Shown here: piece by piece, positions 36,525 through 43,999 of the stretch
How positions within the stretch are numbered: position 1 is the stretch's first letter
Layout: each line of letters begins with the position of its first letter
Source: Paenibacillus marchantiae
Lineage (GTDB): Bacteria; Bacillota; Bacilli; Paenibacillales; Paenibacillaceae
NCBI RefSeq assembly: GCF_028771845.1
Contig: NZ_CP118270.1
Location: 3,100,001-3,164,000 of the forward strand
Direction: 5' to 3'
Length of the DNA stretch: 64,000 nucleotides
Translations under genes and position numbers: made by a program
Notes under the pieces: model-generated
The model's database searches: none
Told to the model about the DNA's origin: nothing
The model's input: the letters and a program-made list of their open reading frames with translations, nothing else

Positions 36525-37541
36525 GTGGTCAGTATCAAGGATATCGCCAAACAGGCGGGAGTTTCGATCTCTACCGTGTCATACGCTCTGAATGGTAGCA
36601 ACAAAGTGACAGATGAGACCCGTTCCAAAATTTTGGCTATCGCCAAAGAGCTGAACTATGTTCCCAATGCTGCTGCCAGAACATTGAAGAAGAGAGAATC
36701 CAAAATTCTGGGTGTATTTCTGACGGATTTTAGCGGGGATGTATATGGAGACTTACTTAGTGGTATGAAATCTGTATGTAACGCGCAAGGGTACGACCTG
36801 ATTGTGTGCAGCGGGAAACAATCTCATCGAATGCTTCCGGAGCGAATGATTGATGGTGCTGTCATTCTGGATCATACATTTGCGAGCAAGGAACTAATGC
36901 AATATGCAGACATAGGACACAAGATTGTCGTTCTTGACCGGGAACTGGATCACCCCAATATTAATCAGGTTCTACTGGATAACAAGGCAGGAGCAACCCT
37001 TGCGATGGAGCATTTGATCGAACAGGGACACACGAAGATCTATGTCGTGACAGGTCCTGAAGGTTCATTTGACTCGGCTCAGCGGTTGAAGGCTGTGAGG
37101 CAAGTATCGGAGCGGGAAGCGAATGTGGAATGGATCGAAATTACCGGAGATTTCGAGAAGAGTGGCGGAGAACGGGCAGCCGAACGTATTATTCAGGAAT
37201 ATACTCAACCAGTTGGGGTGTTTTGTCTCAATGACGAGATGGCGATTGGGATGTGTGACCGGCTCGCTGATAGCGAGTTAAACATTGGTCAGGAGATTGA
37301 TATTATCGGATTTGATAATATTGAACTTAGCAAATATGTGCAGCCAAGACTGGTCACGATTGATTATTCCAAACGAAAATGGGGCGCACTGGCAGCCGAA
37401 CAATTAATCAAGATTATTGCCGGAGAGCCTGTTGATCATGAACGCATCTACGTGACACTGGTGGAGGGCGGGTCGGTAAACAGCAAGGTTCAGTCAGCAT
37501 ATCTTGCACAAGCCCAAGGTGAAAAGGCGGTTAGCTATTGA
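36525..37541 (+). CDS. LacI-family repressor of the carbohydrate operon
   Basis: Protein of 338 residues: N-terminal helix-turn-helix (VSIKDIAKQAGVSISTVSYALNG, shown in parts) with hinge helix NAAARTLKKR, then a periplasmic-binding-protein-like effector domain with the C-terminal IIGFDNIELS signature. Start GTG 36525, eight bases after GGGGAG. As last gene of the operon it is the natural candidate to bind the two palindromes at 26120 and 26197, with an oligosaccharide or sugar phosphate as inducer. That link is inference from position and operator type. Confidence 0.93.
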   Translation: MVSIKDIAKQAGVSISTVSYALNGSNKVTDETRSKILAIAKELNYVPNAAARTLKKRESKILGVFLTDFSGDVYGDLLSGMKSVCNAQGYDLIVCSGKQSHRMLPERMIDGAVILDHTFASKELMQYADIGHKIVVLDRELDHPNINQVLLDNKAGATLAMEHLIEQGHTKIYVVTGPEGSFDSAQRLKAVRQVSEREANVEWIEITGDFEKSGGERAAERIIQEYTQPVGVFCLNDEMAIGMCDRLADSELNIGQEIDIIGFDNIELSKYVQPRLVTIDYSKRKWGALAAEQLIKIIAGEPVDHERIYVTLVEGGSVNSKVQSAYLAQAQGEKAVSY

Positions 37542-37599
37542 CGACGCTGCCCCCTCTTCATTCCATGCATGTTGTGTTAAACGACGACTGTACAGCAAG

Positions 37600-37650
37600 A
37601 GACAAGGCTTAGAAGAATTGAAGCATTCTTTTAAGCCTTGTCTCTTGTTT
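37600..37650 (+). terminator. Terminator of the carbohydrate operon
   Basis: AGACAAGGCTTA pairs with TAAGCCTTGTCT with further pairing of AAGAAT and ATTCTT inside; the tail CTTGTTT is only moderately T-rich. Confidence 0.7.
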
Positions 37651-37680
37651 AGCTTGTTTATTTGACCCATTATAAAATGA

Positions 37681-37709
37681 AAAAACCTCTCACCAGGAGA
37701 GGCTTGGCC
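37681..37709 (-). terminator. Terminator of the 34-aa membrane peptide gene
   Basis: On the minus strand CCTCTC pairs with GAGAGG around CTGGT and is followed by six T. Confidence 0.8.
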
Positions 37710-37710
37710 C

Positions 37711-37815
37711 TTAAAGGCCCTTAGTTTTGTCATTGTTGTAGGATGAAGTGAGAATGCCTGTAAGGAAGAGAGCCAATACAATTGCAATAATCCAAAATGT
37801 CAGTGAAAATGACAT
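37711..37815 (-). CDS. 34-residue membrane peptide
   Basis: Short gene read directly from the sequence: MSFSLTFWIIAIVLALFLTG followed by ILTSSYNNDKTKGL. The first 23 residues form one transmembrane helix and the tail is polar. AGGAGG lies nine bases before the ATG on the minus strand, TATAAT-like sequences lie about 35-45 bases upstream, and a strong terminator follows the stop. Together these support a real gene. No family is recognised; many single-helix peptides of this size in Bacillales are sporulation-related or modulate membrane complexes. Confidence 0.7.
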   Translation of the reverse strand: MSFSLTFWIIAIVLALFLTGILTSSYNNDKTKGL

Positions 37816-37887
37816 ACCATAGCACCTCCTGCAAAATCTTTACTTCTATTATAACCATTATAGGAAGAAAAGAAATGCTTCACTCCA

Positions 37888-38952
37888 TCATTTGTAAAAT
37901 AAAAAGTGAGTAGGTACCGGTCGGAGGCTCCCATCCGAAGGGTTATTCACAACCCGGTTGTTCACGATGAGTGAGGACGATCCGCCGCCATCCAGATTAT
38001 AGGCGTCCACGACGCCAAGTTTGTACAAACGTCCTTGCAGCTCTTCCAGGGTGGCTCCTGAGCTGCCCCCTTCGTTATACCCGTCAACAACGATAATCAA
38101 CAATTGATCGTCCTTGTAGTTGCCGATCACGGTGCGTGGAGCCCGCTTGGGTGAGACTTTCCATTTGGCGGGAATGACCGTTTTTTGTCCATTCTGCAAG
38201 AGCACGGGTACAAATGTGGCACCAAATTGGGGTTGTAGGCGATCCAGGGAACTTTTGTCGAAAAATTTACCGCCTACCAGCTTACCGGCATCATCAAGAC
38301 CTACAAAAAACAGATCCTTAAAGCTGGCCTGAAAACCATTCACATACTTGCCGTCCATAACGGTAGTACTCAGCGGATACCGTTTTCCGCCGCTGTCGGC
38401 GAATCCTCCGGCATTAATTCCGGCAATGGCACCGCTGCGCTTGACCGCCTGCATAGTTGTCTCAGATCGGCCTGGCTCGCTGTCCAGAGCCATCTTCATG
38501 GCCGTGGGGTCTTTTAGCTTGATTTTCATCGCATAGCCCTTATAGGCGCCTGGATTGACCCTATAGAGTTCAATCGTAACTCGATCACTGTCTATCCGTT
38601 CAAACGGAACGCCCAGCTTGGATGAGATCCGTTGATTGTAGATCGTTTCCGGGCGAGCGGCTTGAACCGTAGCCTTCTGTACAAGCGTCGACATCGTACT
38701 CGTTGTCTGATTGTACAGCTGTGTTGTTCTTTTAATAGAAGAAGAAGTCTGAACAGCAGCTTCTTTTGCCCCTGCAAGCTCTTGGCTAATTGCCTGGGTC
38801 CGGGGTGTAACATTCTCTTCAGCCAGACCGGAATGAATGAAGTCTCCCGGTTCAAGCGGAGGACGAATCAGCAGCATGCATAACATCAATCCAACAAAAG
38901 GAGCAAGTGCAAGCATAAATAAACGATTAACCTTTTTTACGGGTGTAATCAT
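37888..38952 (-). CDS. Membrane-anchored phosphodiester glycosidase (NAGPA) domain protein
   Basis: Protein of 354 residues with an N-terminal transmembrane anchor (about 11-29), a short coiled-coil linker and a C-terminal NAGPA/DUF2233 domain (about 125-350) with the hallmarks GINAGGF and NLDGGGSSSL. The family includes the uncovering enzyme for mannose 6-phosphate and bacterial proteins near exopolysaccharide or teichoic-acid genes, including sporulation protein YngK-like relatives. It acts outside the membrane, probably on a phosphodiester-linked sugar of the envelope. The start overlaps the stop of the coiled-coil gene by four bases. Confidence 0.85.
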   Translation of the reverse strand: MITPVKKVNRLFMLALAPFVGLMLCMLLIRPPLEPGDFIHSGLAEENVTPRTQAISQELAGAKEAAVQTSSSIKRTTQLYNQTTSTMSTLVQKATVQAARPETIYNQRISSKLGVPFERIDSDRVTIELYRVNPGAYKGYAMKIKLKDPTAMKMALDSEPGRSETTMQAVKRSGAIAGINAGGFADSGGKRYPLSTTVMDGKYVNGFQASFKDLFFVGLDDAGKLVGGKFFDKSSLDRLQPQFGATFVPVLLQNGQKTVIPAKWKVSPKRAPRTVIGNYKDDQLLIIVVDGYNEGGSSGATLEELQGRLYKLGVVDAYNLDGGGSSSLIVNNRVVNNPSDGSLRPVPTHFLFYK

Positions 38953-39359
38953 TTGAGCAGGTCCATCTTTTTCTGGAGTGTCTCCAGTTGTTTTTTGACT
39001 TCGCTCAGTTGGGTATACAATTTGTTGCTGTTGTCGGTTTTATCGTTTGCATTATCCTTGGTGAAAGTCAGTAATTCATTAAAGGACTGCACCTGGCCCT
39101 GCAGGTCCGCTACTTCCTTGGATATCGTTGTTAGCTGCTTTTCGTAGTCGGCTTTGAGCGCTGCAATCTGCTGTTGATTATGGGTCTGAAGCTGATTAAT
39201 CATCTGTTGCTGGAGGTGGTTACTATAATAGTAGGTTCCGAGTACTCCAAGTGCAATGAGAACAATCCACATGACCAGAAACAGCTTGACTGAAGATCCG
39301 GCCTTACCTTTGGCGCTCCGGGTGTGATGGATGTCAGAGGGTTGGACAGAAGGTTTCAT
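38949..39359 (-). CDS. Single-pass membrane protein with coiled coil
   Basis: Protein of 136 residues, no family recognised. Basic N-terminus, one transmembrane helix (about 27-45), then a coiled coil to the C-terminus with heptad-like Leu/Ile/Val spacing and many Gln and Lys. It is co-transcribed with the NAGPA-domain gene through a four-base overlap, so the two products may form one envelope complex; both have an N-terminal anchor and a helical stalk. AGGAGTGATG-type ribosome binding site before the ATG. Confidence 0.75.
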   Translation of the reverse strand: MKPSVQPSDIHHTRSAKGKAGSSVKLFLVMWIVLIALGVLGTYYYSNHLQQQMINQLQTHNQQQIAALKADYEKQLTTISKEVADLQGQVQSFNELLTFTKDNANDKTDNSNKLYTQLSEVKKQLETLQKKMDLLK

Positions 39360-39800
39360 ATCATCACTCCTGGTTATTTATAGGTACAAAAAATTTTCCA
39401 GTCCTCATTCTATCATGCCACTATTGATTACGCAAAAATGAAATTCTTTGAGTAATAGGATAAAAAGAGATTGCATCGGAAGGAAGTCCTAGGATACAAT
39501 TTCTTATAGATGCAATAAGTAGGAACTTTGGGCAAGTTTTTCGACTTTTTTAGATAGAAATGCAGGAAATTTATACTATATTTTGATCTTTCTTCGCTTG
39601 GGAAGACAAAAGTCCTGATGTGACGACAGCAAAATACAGTAGAAATAGAGCTGTTCTTACAGCTGTATCAAGTGTTTTTCTATTTTTCGACATTATCCGA
39701 CTTTTACTTCTTCTATACACGGACTGTCGCAAGGATAGAGGCATTATCATGGCTGATGGTAGAAAAGGAATTTGTCCAATACATAACAGGGGGAACAACA
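39360..39800. other. AT-rich intergenic region
   Basis: About 440 bases between divergent genes. It holds a possible 40-codon minus-strand gene (39571-39693), a TATACT-like -10 at about 39573 and one Spo0A-box match TTCGACA (39686-39692). No RNA gene or repeat was recognised. Confidence 0.4.
39571..39693 (-). CDS. Possible 40-residue membrane peptide
   Basis: Begins MSKNRKTLDTAVRTALF and continues with one hydrophobic helix and a polar tail ending KKDQNIV. The pattern is plausible for a small membrane protein, but the ribosome binding site is weak and the frame extends further upstream, so this may be chance. Confidence 0.25.
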   Translation of the reverse strand: MSKNRKTLDTAVRTALFLLYFAVVTSGLLSSQAKKDQNIV

Positions 39801-40457
39801 ATGAAAAAAGTATGGCAGGTGGTCATCGTAGATATCCACCCCACCAGCATGCTGGGAACAAAATTGATTTTGGAAGAACAGCAGGATCTGTTGGTACGGG
39901 GGATGACTTCGACCGGGTCCGAAGGTCTTGACCTGGTGAACATTCACCAGCCCGATCTGATTTTGATGGATTACCGGCTTCCTGAGGGCCAGGCGGATCA
40001 GTATATATCCCAAATGAAAAATCTGTCGGCTCATAGTCACATCATTATTCTAACGGACGAGGACAATGTAAAATTATTTCGTCATCTGATCAGTCTTGGT
40101 GCTAGTGGTATGCTGTCCAAACAGGCTTCCCCTAGCCAGCTGATTCATCTGATTTCCGGGTTGCGTGAGGGATGTGTATCCATTCCTTTATCATGGTTAG
40201 CCAGTTCAGAGTGGGCTCAGCCCGTCGAATCTCCTGCAGAAGAACTTATTGTTGAATTAACAGAAACCGAAACTTTTATCATGGAAAGAATTGTTCAGGG
40301 CGTAACCTATGATAAAATAGCCAGTGAGATTAACGTTAGCAGACGTTCGATTGATAATTACCTGCGTAAAATATACGTGAAACTGGATGTAAGCAGCAGG
40401 GCACAGGCGATTGAACGTTACGCTTTATATGCGAGGCAGACCAAAACCGTATCCTGA
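39801..40457 (+). CDS. LuxR-family response regulator (orphan)
   Basis: Protein of 218 residues. Receiver domain with phosphoacceptor Asp in LILMDYRLP (about residue 56), then a LuxR/NarL helix-turn-helix (about 150-210: LTETETFIMERIVQGV, SRRSIDNYLRKIYVKL). No histidine kinase gene is adjacent, so the partner is elsewhere. The frame is open back to 39672, but ATG 39801 has AGGGGGAA six bases upstream and gives the normal receiver N-terminus. The family resemblance is to competence/transition regulators such as DegU/ComA-type proteins; the target genes are unknown. Confidence 0.88.
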   Translation: MKKVWQVVIVDIHPTSMLGTKLILEEQQDLLVRGMTSTGSEGLDLVNIHQPDLILMDYRLPEGQADQYISQMKNLSAHSHIIILTDEDNVKLFRHLISLGASGMLSKQASPSQLIHLISGLREGCVSIPLSWLASSEWAQPVESPAEELIVELTETETFIMERIVQGVTYDKIASEINVSRRSIDNYLRKIYVKLDVSSRAQAIERYALYARQTKTVS

Positions 40458-40598
40458 CGAGCATGGTTCCATGAATCCCTATATACGATGACTCGTCAAG
40501 TTTCCGGTCTGGTCATATTCAGTGTCCAACAGGAATAGGTTGTAGGGGCTACGGACTGCGAGCACAGTTCGGATTAGGGATGAAAGGGGAACGGACCG

Positions 40599-41822
40599 AT
40601 GAAGTATTTCTTCGCCTCCCGTACAAACAGGCTTTTGACATCACCGCTGAGGGACATACGTGAGATGTCTGGTCGGGATTATTTCATTTCTCTGGCAGAA
40701 GAACTGCCTGCGGAGGAGCTGTTTCCATTCAAACTGCTGGAAGAAGCAGCGGTGTCTGTATTTAGTTCCGGACCCTCCGCATTGCAGTATGGCGAGCCGG
40801 CAGGGTACAGACCGTTGAGAGAATGGCTGGACAATGATTGGAATGCTCGCAAGGGCATACGGACAGTCCCGGAGCAGATTTTATTGACCACAGGGACTCA
40901 GCAGGCCATCGATCTTGTGATGCGTTTGCTGCTTGAGCCTGGAGATTCCGTACTGGTCGAGCATCCTACCTCTCCAGGCTGTCTCGAGGTTCTGGAGATG
41001 CAAGGTGCCAAAATCGTGCCCGTCACAGGCGATGGGGATGGCATTTTGCCTGACCTTTTGGAGCATCACATGCAGCAGGTGAGACCGAAGCTGCTTTTTG
41101 CTGCACCCAGTTTTTCCAATCCAACCGGCGTGCTTTGGAGTATGGAACGGCGTGAGGCTGTGCTTGATCTGTGTTCACGCTACGGAGTGCTGCTCGTGGA
41201 AGATGACTCCTATGGTGAACTTCATTTCGATGGATTGGAACCAGCAGACTTCTACCGGAAATATCCTTCCCTCTTTGCGCTGGATACAGCGGATCAGGGT
41301 GGACATGTTCTCTACATTGGTTCGTTTAGCAAAACTGTAGCACCTGCCCTGCGTACAGGTTGGGCTGCCGGACATCCGGCCTTGATCCAGGCTATGGCCT
41401 CCGTGAAACGGATAGCAGACGGACAGTCCAGTCCCATGAATCAGCGGTTATTGTATCAACTGCTTGCCCATTCTCCTTTTAAGTGGAGTGATCATCTCTC
41501 CATGCTGAACAGGGAGTATAAGACCAGACTCAAGCTTATGCTCGAATTGTTGAAGCGCCCGGGTTGGAAAGGCAGTCAGTATAGCATTCCTGAAGGGGGG
41601 ATGTATCTGTGGGTACAGTTACCGGATGGATTGGACAGCGGAGCTCTGCTCAAAGCAGCGCTGTTAAAAGGGGTGTCCTTCCTTCCCGGTTCCCTCTGCT
41701 CCACGGGTGAACAGGATCATCGGTACATCCGGTTGAACTTCAGTCATCCCGGCCGGGATGAGTTGCTGCTTGGCATGAATCTGATCAGTGAGTCCATAAC
41801 AGAGTTTACAGCCCGGAGCTAA
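40599..41822 (+). CDS. PLP-dependent aminotransferase (fold I, LysN/2-aminoadipate type)
   Basis: Aminotransferase of 407 residues resembling the catalytic half of MocR/GntR proteins and 2-aminoadipate/aspartate aminotransferases, but with no N-terminal DNA-binding domain. Visible: GTQQAIDLV (PLP phosphate loop), PSFSNPTG, DDSYGEL and the PLP-lysine Lys245 in GSFSKTVAPALRTGW. It probably transaminates aromatic, branched-chain or aminoadipate substrates; the exact one is not readable. AAAGGGG precedes ATG 40599. It appears monocistronic. Confidence 0.88.
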   Translation: MKYFFASRTNRLLTSPLRDIREMSGRDYFISLAEELPAEELFPFKLLEEAAVSVFSSGPSALQYGEPAGYRPLREWLDNDWNARKGIRTVPEQILLTTGTQQAIDLVMRLLLEPGDSVLVEHPTSPGCLEVLEMQGAKIVPVTGDGDGILPDLLEHHMQQVRPKLLFAAPSFSNPTGVLWSMERREAVLDLCSRYGVLLVEDDSYGELHFDGLEPADFYRKYPSLFALDTADQGGHVLYIGSFSKTVAPALRTGWAAGHPALIQAMASVKRIADGQSSPMNQRLLYQLLAHSPFKWSDHLSMLNREYKTRLKLMLELLKRPGWKGSQYSIPEGGMYLWVQLPDGLDSGALLKAALLKGVSFLPGSLCSTGEQDHRYIRLNFSHPGRDELLLGMNLISESITEFTARS

Positions 41823-42061
41823 ACCGGATTTAGAAAAGAAAGAATGTAGGGTCAAATTCATTCCTGGAACTTGGGACAGCAGAAGTTCCAGGCATTGGAT
41901 TTGGAAGCAAATAGGTTACCCCCAAAGTAATTACGTTATTGCATCCACTAACATTTTTATATATAATATGTATTAATGAGTTGTTGTTTTCTTTATATAA
42001 GCTGCAATCATTGCAAGTTCAGGAGAAGCACTCATATATTTTAACTAACGGGGGAACGAAC

Positions 42062-42688
42062 ATGTCTAACATTTTATTTGTCAAAGCAAACGACCGTCCT
42101 GCAGATCAAGCAGTCAGCGTACAATTGTACGATGCATTTTTGAGCGCATACAAAGAATCCCACCCAGGTGACACAGTTACCGAACTGGATCTCTACAATA
42201 CAGATATTCCATACTACGGCAACACTGTAATTACAGGTGGATACAAAGCCGCTAATGGTATCGAAGCAACTGCTGAAGAGCAAAAAGCAGCTGCACTGGC
42301 AGCACAATTGCAAGATCAATTCTTGGCAGCAGACAAAGTAGTATTTGCATTCCCACTGTGGAACTTCACTGTTCCAGCACCACTGGTAAACTACATTTCC
42401 TACCTGAGCCAAGCTGGAAAAATGTTCAAATACACTGCTGAAGGCCCTGTAGGTCTGGTAGGCGACAAAAAAGTGGCATTGTTGAACGCACGTGGCGGAG
42501 TTTACTCCGTAGAGCCTATGGCATCCGCTGAAATGTCCGTTAAATATGTAACAAATGTACTGAACTTCTGGGGTATCCAAAACCCTGAACTGGTTATCGT
42601 TGAAGGCCACAATGCTTCACCTGACCGTTCCCAAGAGATCGTAGCAGCAGGTCTGAAATTGGCTTCCGAAGTAGCAGCAAGCTTCTAA
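42062..42688 (+). CDS. azoR: FMN-dependent NADH-azoreductase
   Basis: Flavodoxin-fold oxidoreductase of 208 residues that reduces quinones and azo compounds with NADH. Family marks: the N-terminal NILFVKANDRP strand-loop, FAFPLWNFTVPAPL (FMN contact) and LLNARGGVYS. The frame is open from 41939, but ATG 42062 follows GGGGGAA and gives the family N-terminus. In Bacillus such genes answer to quinone and thiol stress; no operator was identified here. The codon usage is strongly biased, suggesting high expression. Confidence 0.95.
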   Translation: MSNILFVKANDRPADQAVSVQLYDAFLSAYKESHPGDTVTELDLYNTDIPYYGNTVITGGYKAANGIEATAEEQKAAALAAQLQDQFLAADKVVFAFPLWNFTVPAPLVNYISYLSQAGKMFKYTAEGPVGLVGDKKVALLNARGGVYSVEPMASAEMSVKYVTNVLNFWGIQNPELVIVEGHNASPDRSQEIVAAGLKLASEVAASF

Positions 42689-42710
42689 TAGCCTAATATA
42701 TAGAAACACG

Positions 42711-42750
42711 AAAAAGCCCATCATCTCCATTAGAGATGATGGGCTTTTTC
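42711..42750. terminator. Bidirectional terminator between azoR and the DUF2161 gene
   Basis: AAAAAGCCCATCATCTC pairs with GAGATGATGGGCTTTTT around CATTA, a near-perfect 17-bp stem usable by both convergent genes. Confidence 0.95.
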
Positions 42751-42788
42751 GCATCTTCATTTTGCATGAAGCTACGTTACCTGTTGCC

Positions 42789-43637
42789 TCAGTCATTCTT
42801 TCCATGGATCAGGTAGGGCTCCGCTACTTCCGCAATAAACTCAAGCTCACTGTCGTCATGTTGATTCAAGGAAATATCCATTTCTAGTTCATTTATACTC
42901 CGTTCAATCATATCATTATCCTCAAGCATGTGAGCATGCTCAGTTAGTGCCTGCACACCCTTAACCGTCAGCACATATCGTCCACGGGATAAGCGCTCGA
43001 ACCAGCCATAATAGTTTTTTTGCAAAATGGCCGCAGCGGAACCCACACTTGTCTGTTTACTGATCGAGGCGGGGGAGGCTTCTCCCTGAGCGCGAAGGGC
43101 GGAAGCTACACGTAATGCTTTTTCCCTGTAAGCGGTGACCAGCTGCCTGCGTGTGCTTCCTCCTGTGTTGTAGTCACCACTTCGCTCGTCGAATTCCTTC
43201 AGCAGTCGTTGCCGCCGTATACCGCCTTTACGGACACCGGTGCTGCCGCTACCAGACATAGGAGCTTGGGCAGCAGGTTCGCACAGCACATCAATCAGAG
43301 GTGATTTGGTTTTGTAGAACGTAACGGTGATAAGCCCTAGCCCAAGTTGTCTGCACAGTGCGGTCAATTCGCCCCAGCGCTGGTTCACGGCACCACGCTT
43401 GCTGCGGTTCCGCTCAACAGCCAGATACACGAAGGGGCTGAGCTTCAGGCGCTGCATTCCCTGTAACAGCAGAGACAGATTAAATGTTTTTTTCATCTCC
43501 ACAATGAGTGGTTCATTTTGATCCGATTTGACCCCAACCAGGTCACAATGTTTGACTTCAGCCTTCACGTCGTAGCCGCGTCGTTCGAAAAAAGCCTTTA
43601 CAGGCGAATATAACTCGGTTTCGTACTTTACTGCCAT
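42789..43637 (-). CDS. DUF2161 family PD-(D/E)XK-type phosphodiesterase
   Basis: Protein of 282 residues. The N-terminal domain (1-115) has a nuclease-like core: Asp in HCDLVGVK and the ExK motif in LIVEMKK, characteristic of the DUF2161 putative PD-(D/E)XK phosphodiesterases. The C-terminal half (about 150-260) is predicted helical with a winged-helix-like segment (STRRQLVTAYREKALRVASAL). Function not established; nucleic acid cleavage or repair is likely from the fold. TATAAT in TATGATATAATG lies upstream on the minus strand as a probable -10. Confidence 0.82.
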   Translation of the reverse strand: MAVKYETELYSPVKAFFERRGYDVKAEVKHCDLVGVKSDQNEPLIVEMKKTFNLSLLLQGMQRLKLSPFVYLAVERNRSKRGAVNQRWGELTALCRQLGLGLITVTFYKTKSPLIDVLCEPAAQAPMSGSGSTGVRKGGIRRQRLLKEFDERSGDYNTGGSTRRQLVTAYREKALRVASALRAQGEASPASISKQTSVGSAAAILQKNYYGWFERLSRGRYVLTVKGVQALTEHAHMLEDNDMIERSINELEMDISLNQHDDSELEFIAEVAEPYLIHGKND

Positions 43638-43999
43638 CGTTTCTGCTCCTTTCCTGAAGTGGCTCGTCTCTGGCCATCTATTGTTCCGTTTTCTGAATTT
43701 AGAACCTTCATTATATCATATCCGTTCTTTTTTTTCTGAGCGCACAAGATGTCTGATAGAACAGGGAAAGCCTCAAATTAAGACCCGCAGATTGAAAAAA
43801 AAGAGGTCAACTTATCCGATTTGCCGCATAGGTATGTAATACACTTTTCACAACAATACACGATGTTTGGACAGAGGGTGGCGGGACTAATCCGGACCGC
43901 AAGATTGGTATTCAAGCACAAGCCGTAATTCTATTGATTTCTTCATACCATTCGGAATGGTTGACAATCACACTAAAGGAGCCATGGGAGGTACCAAGC
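43638..43999. other. Divergent promoter region between the DUF2161 gene and prkA
   Basis: Contains a TATAAT -10 for the minus-strand gene and, at 43944-43951, CATACCAT, one base from the sigma-E -10 consensus CATACAAT, 49 bases before prkA. The matching -35 (CGTAATT, 13-base gap) is weak. Nothing else was recognised. Confidence 0.35.
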
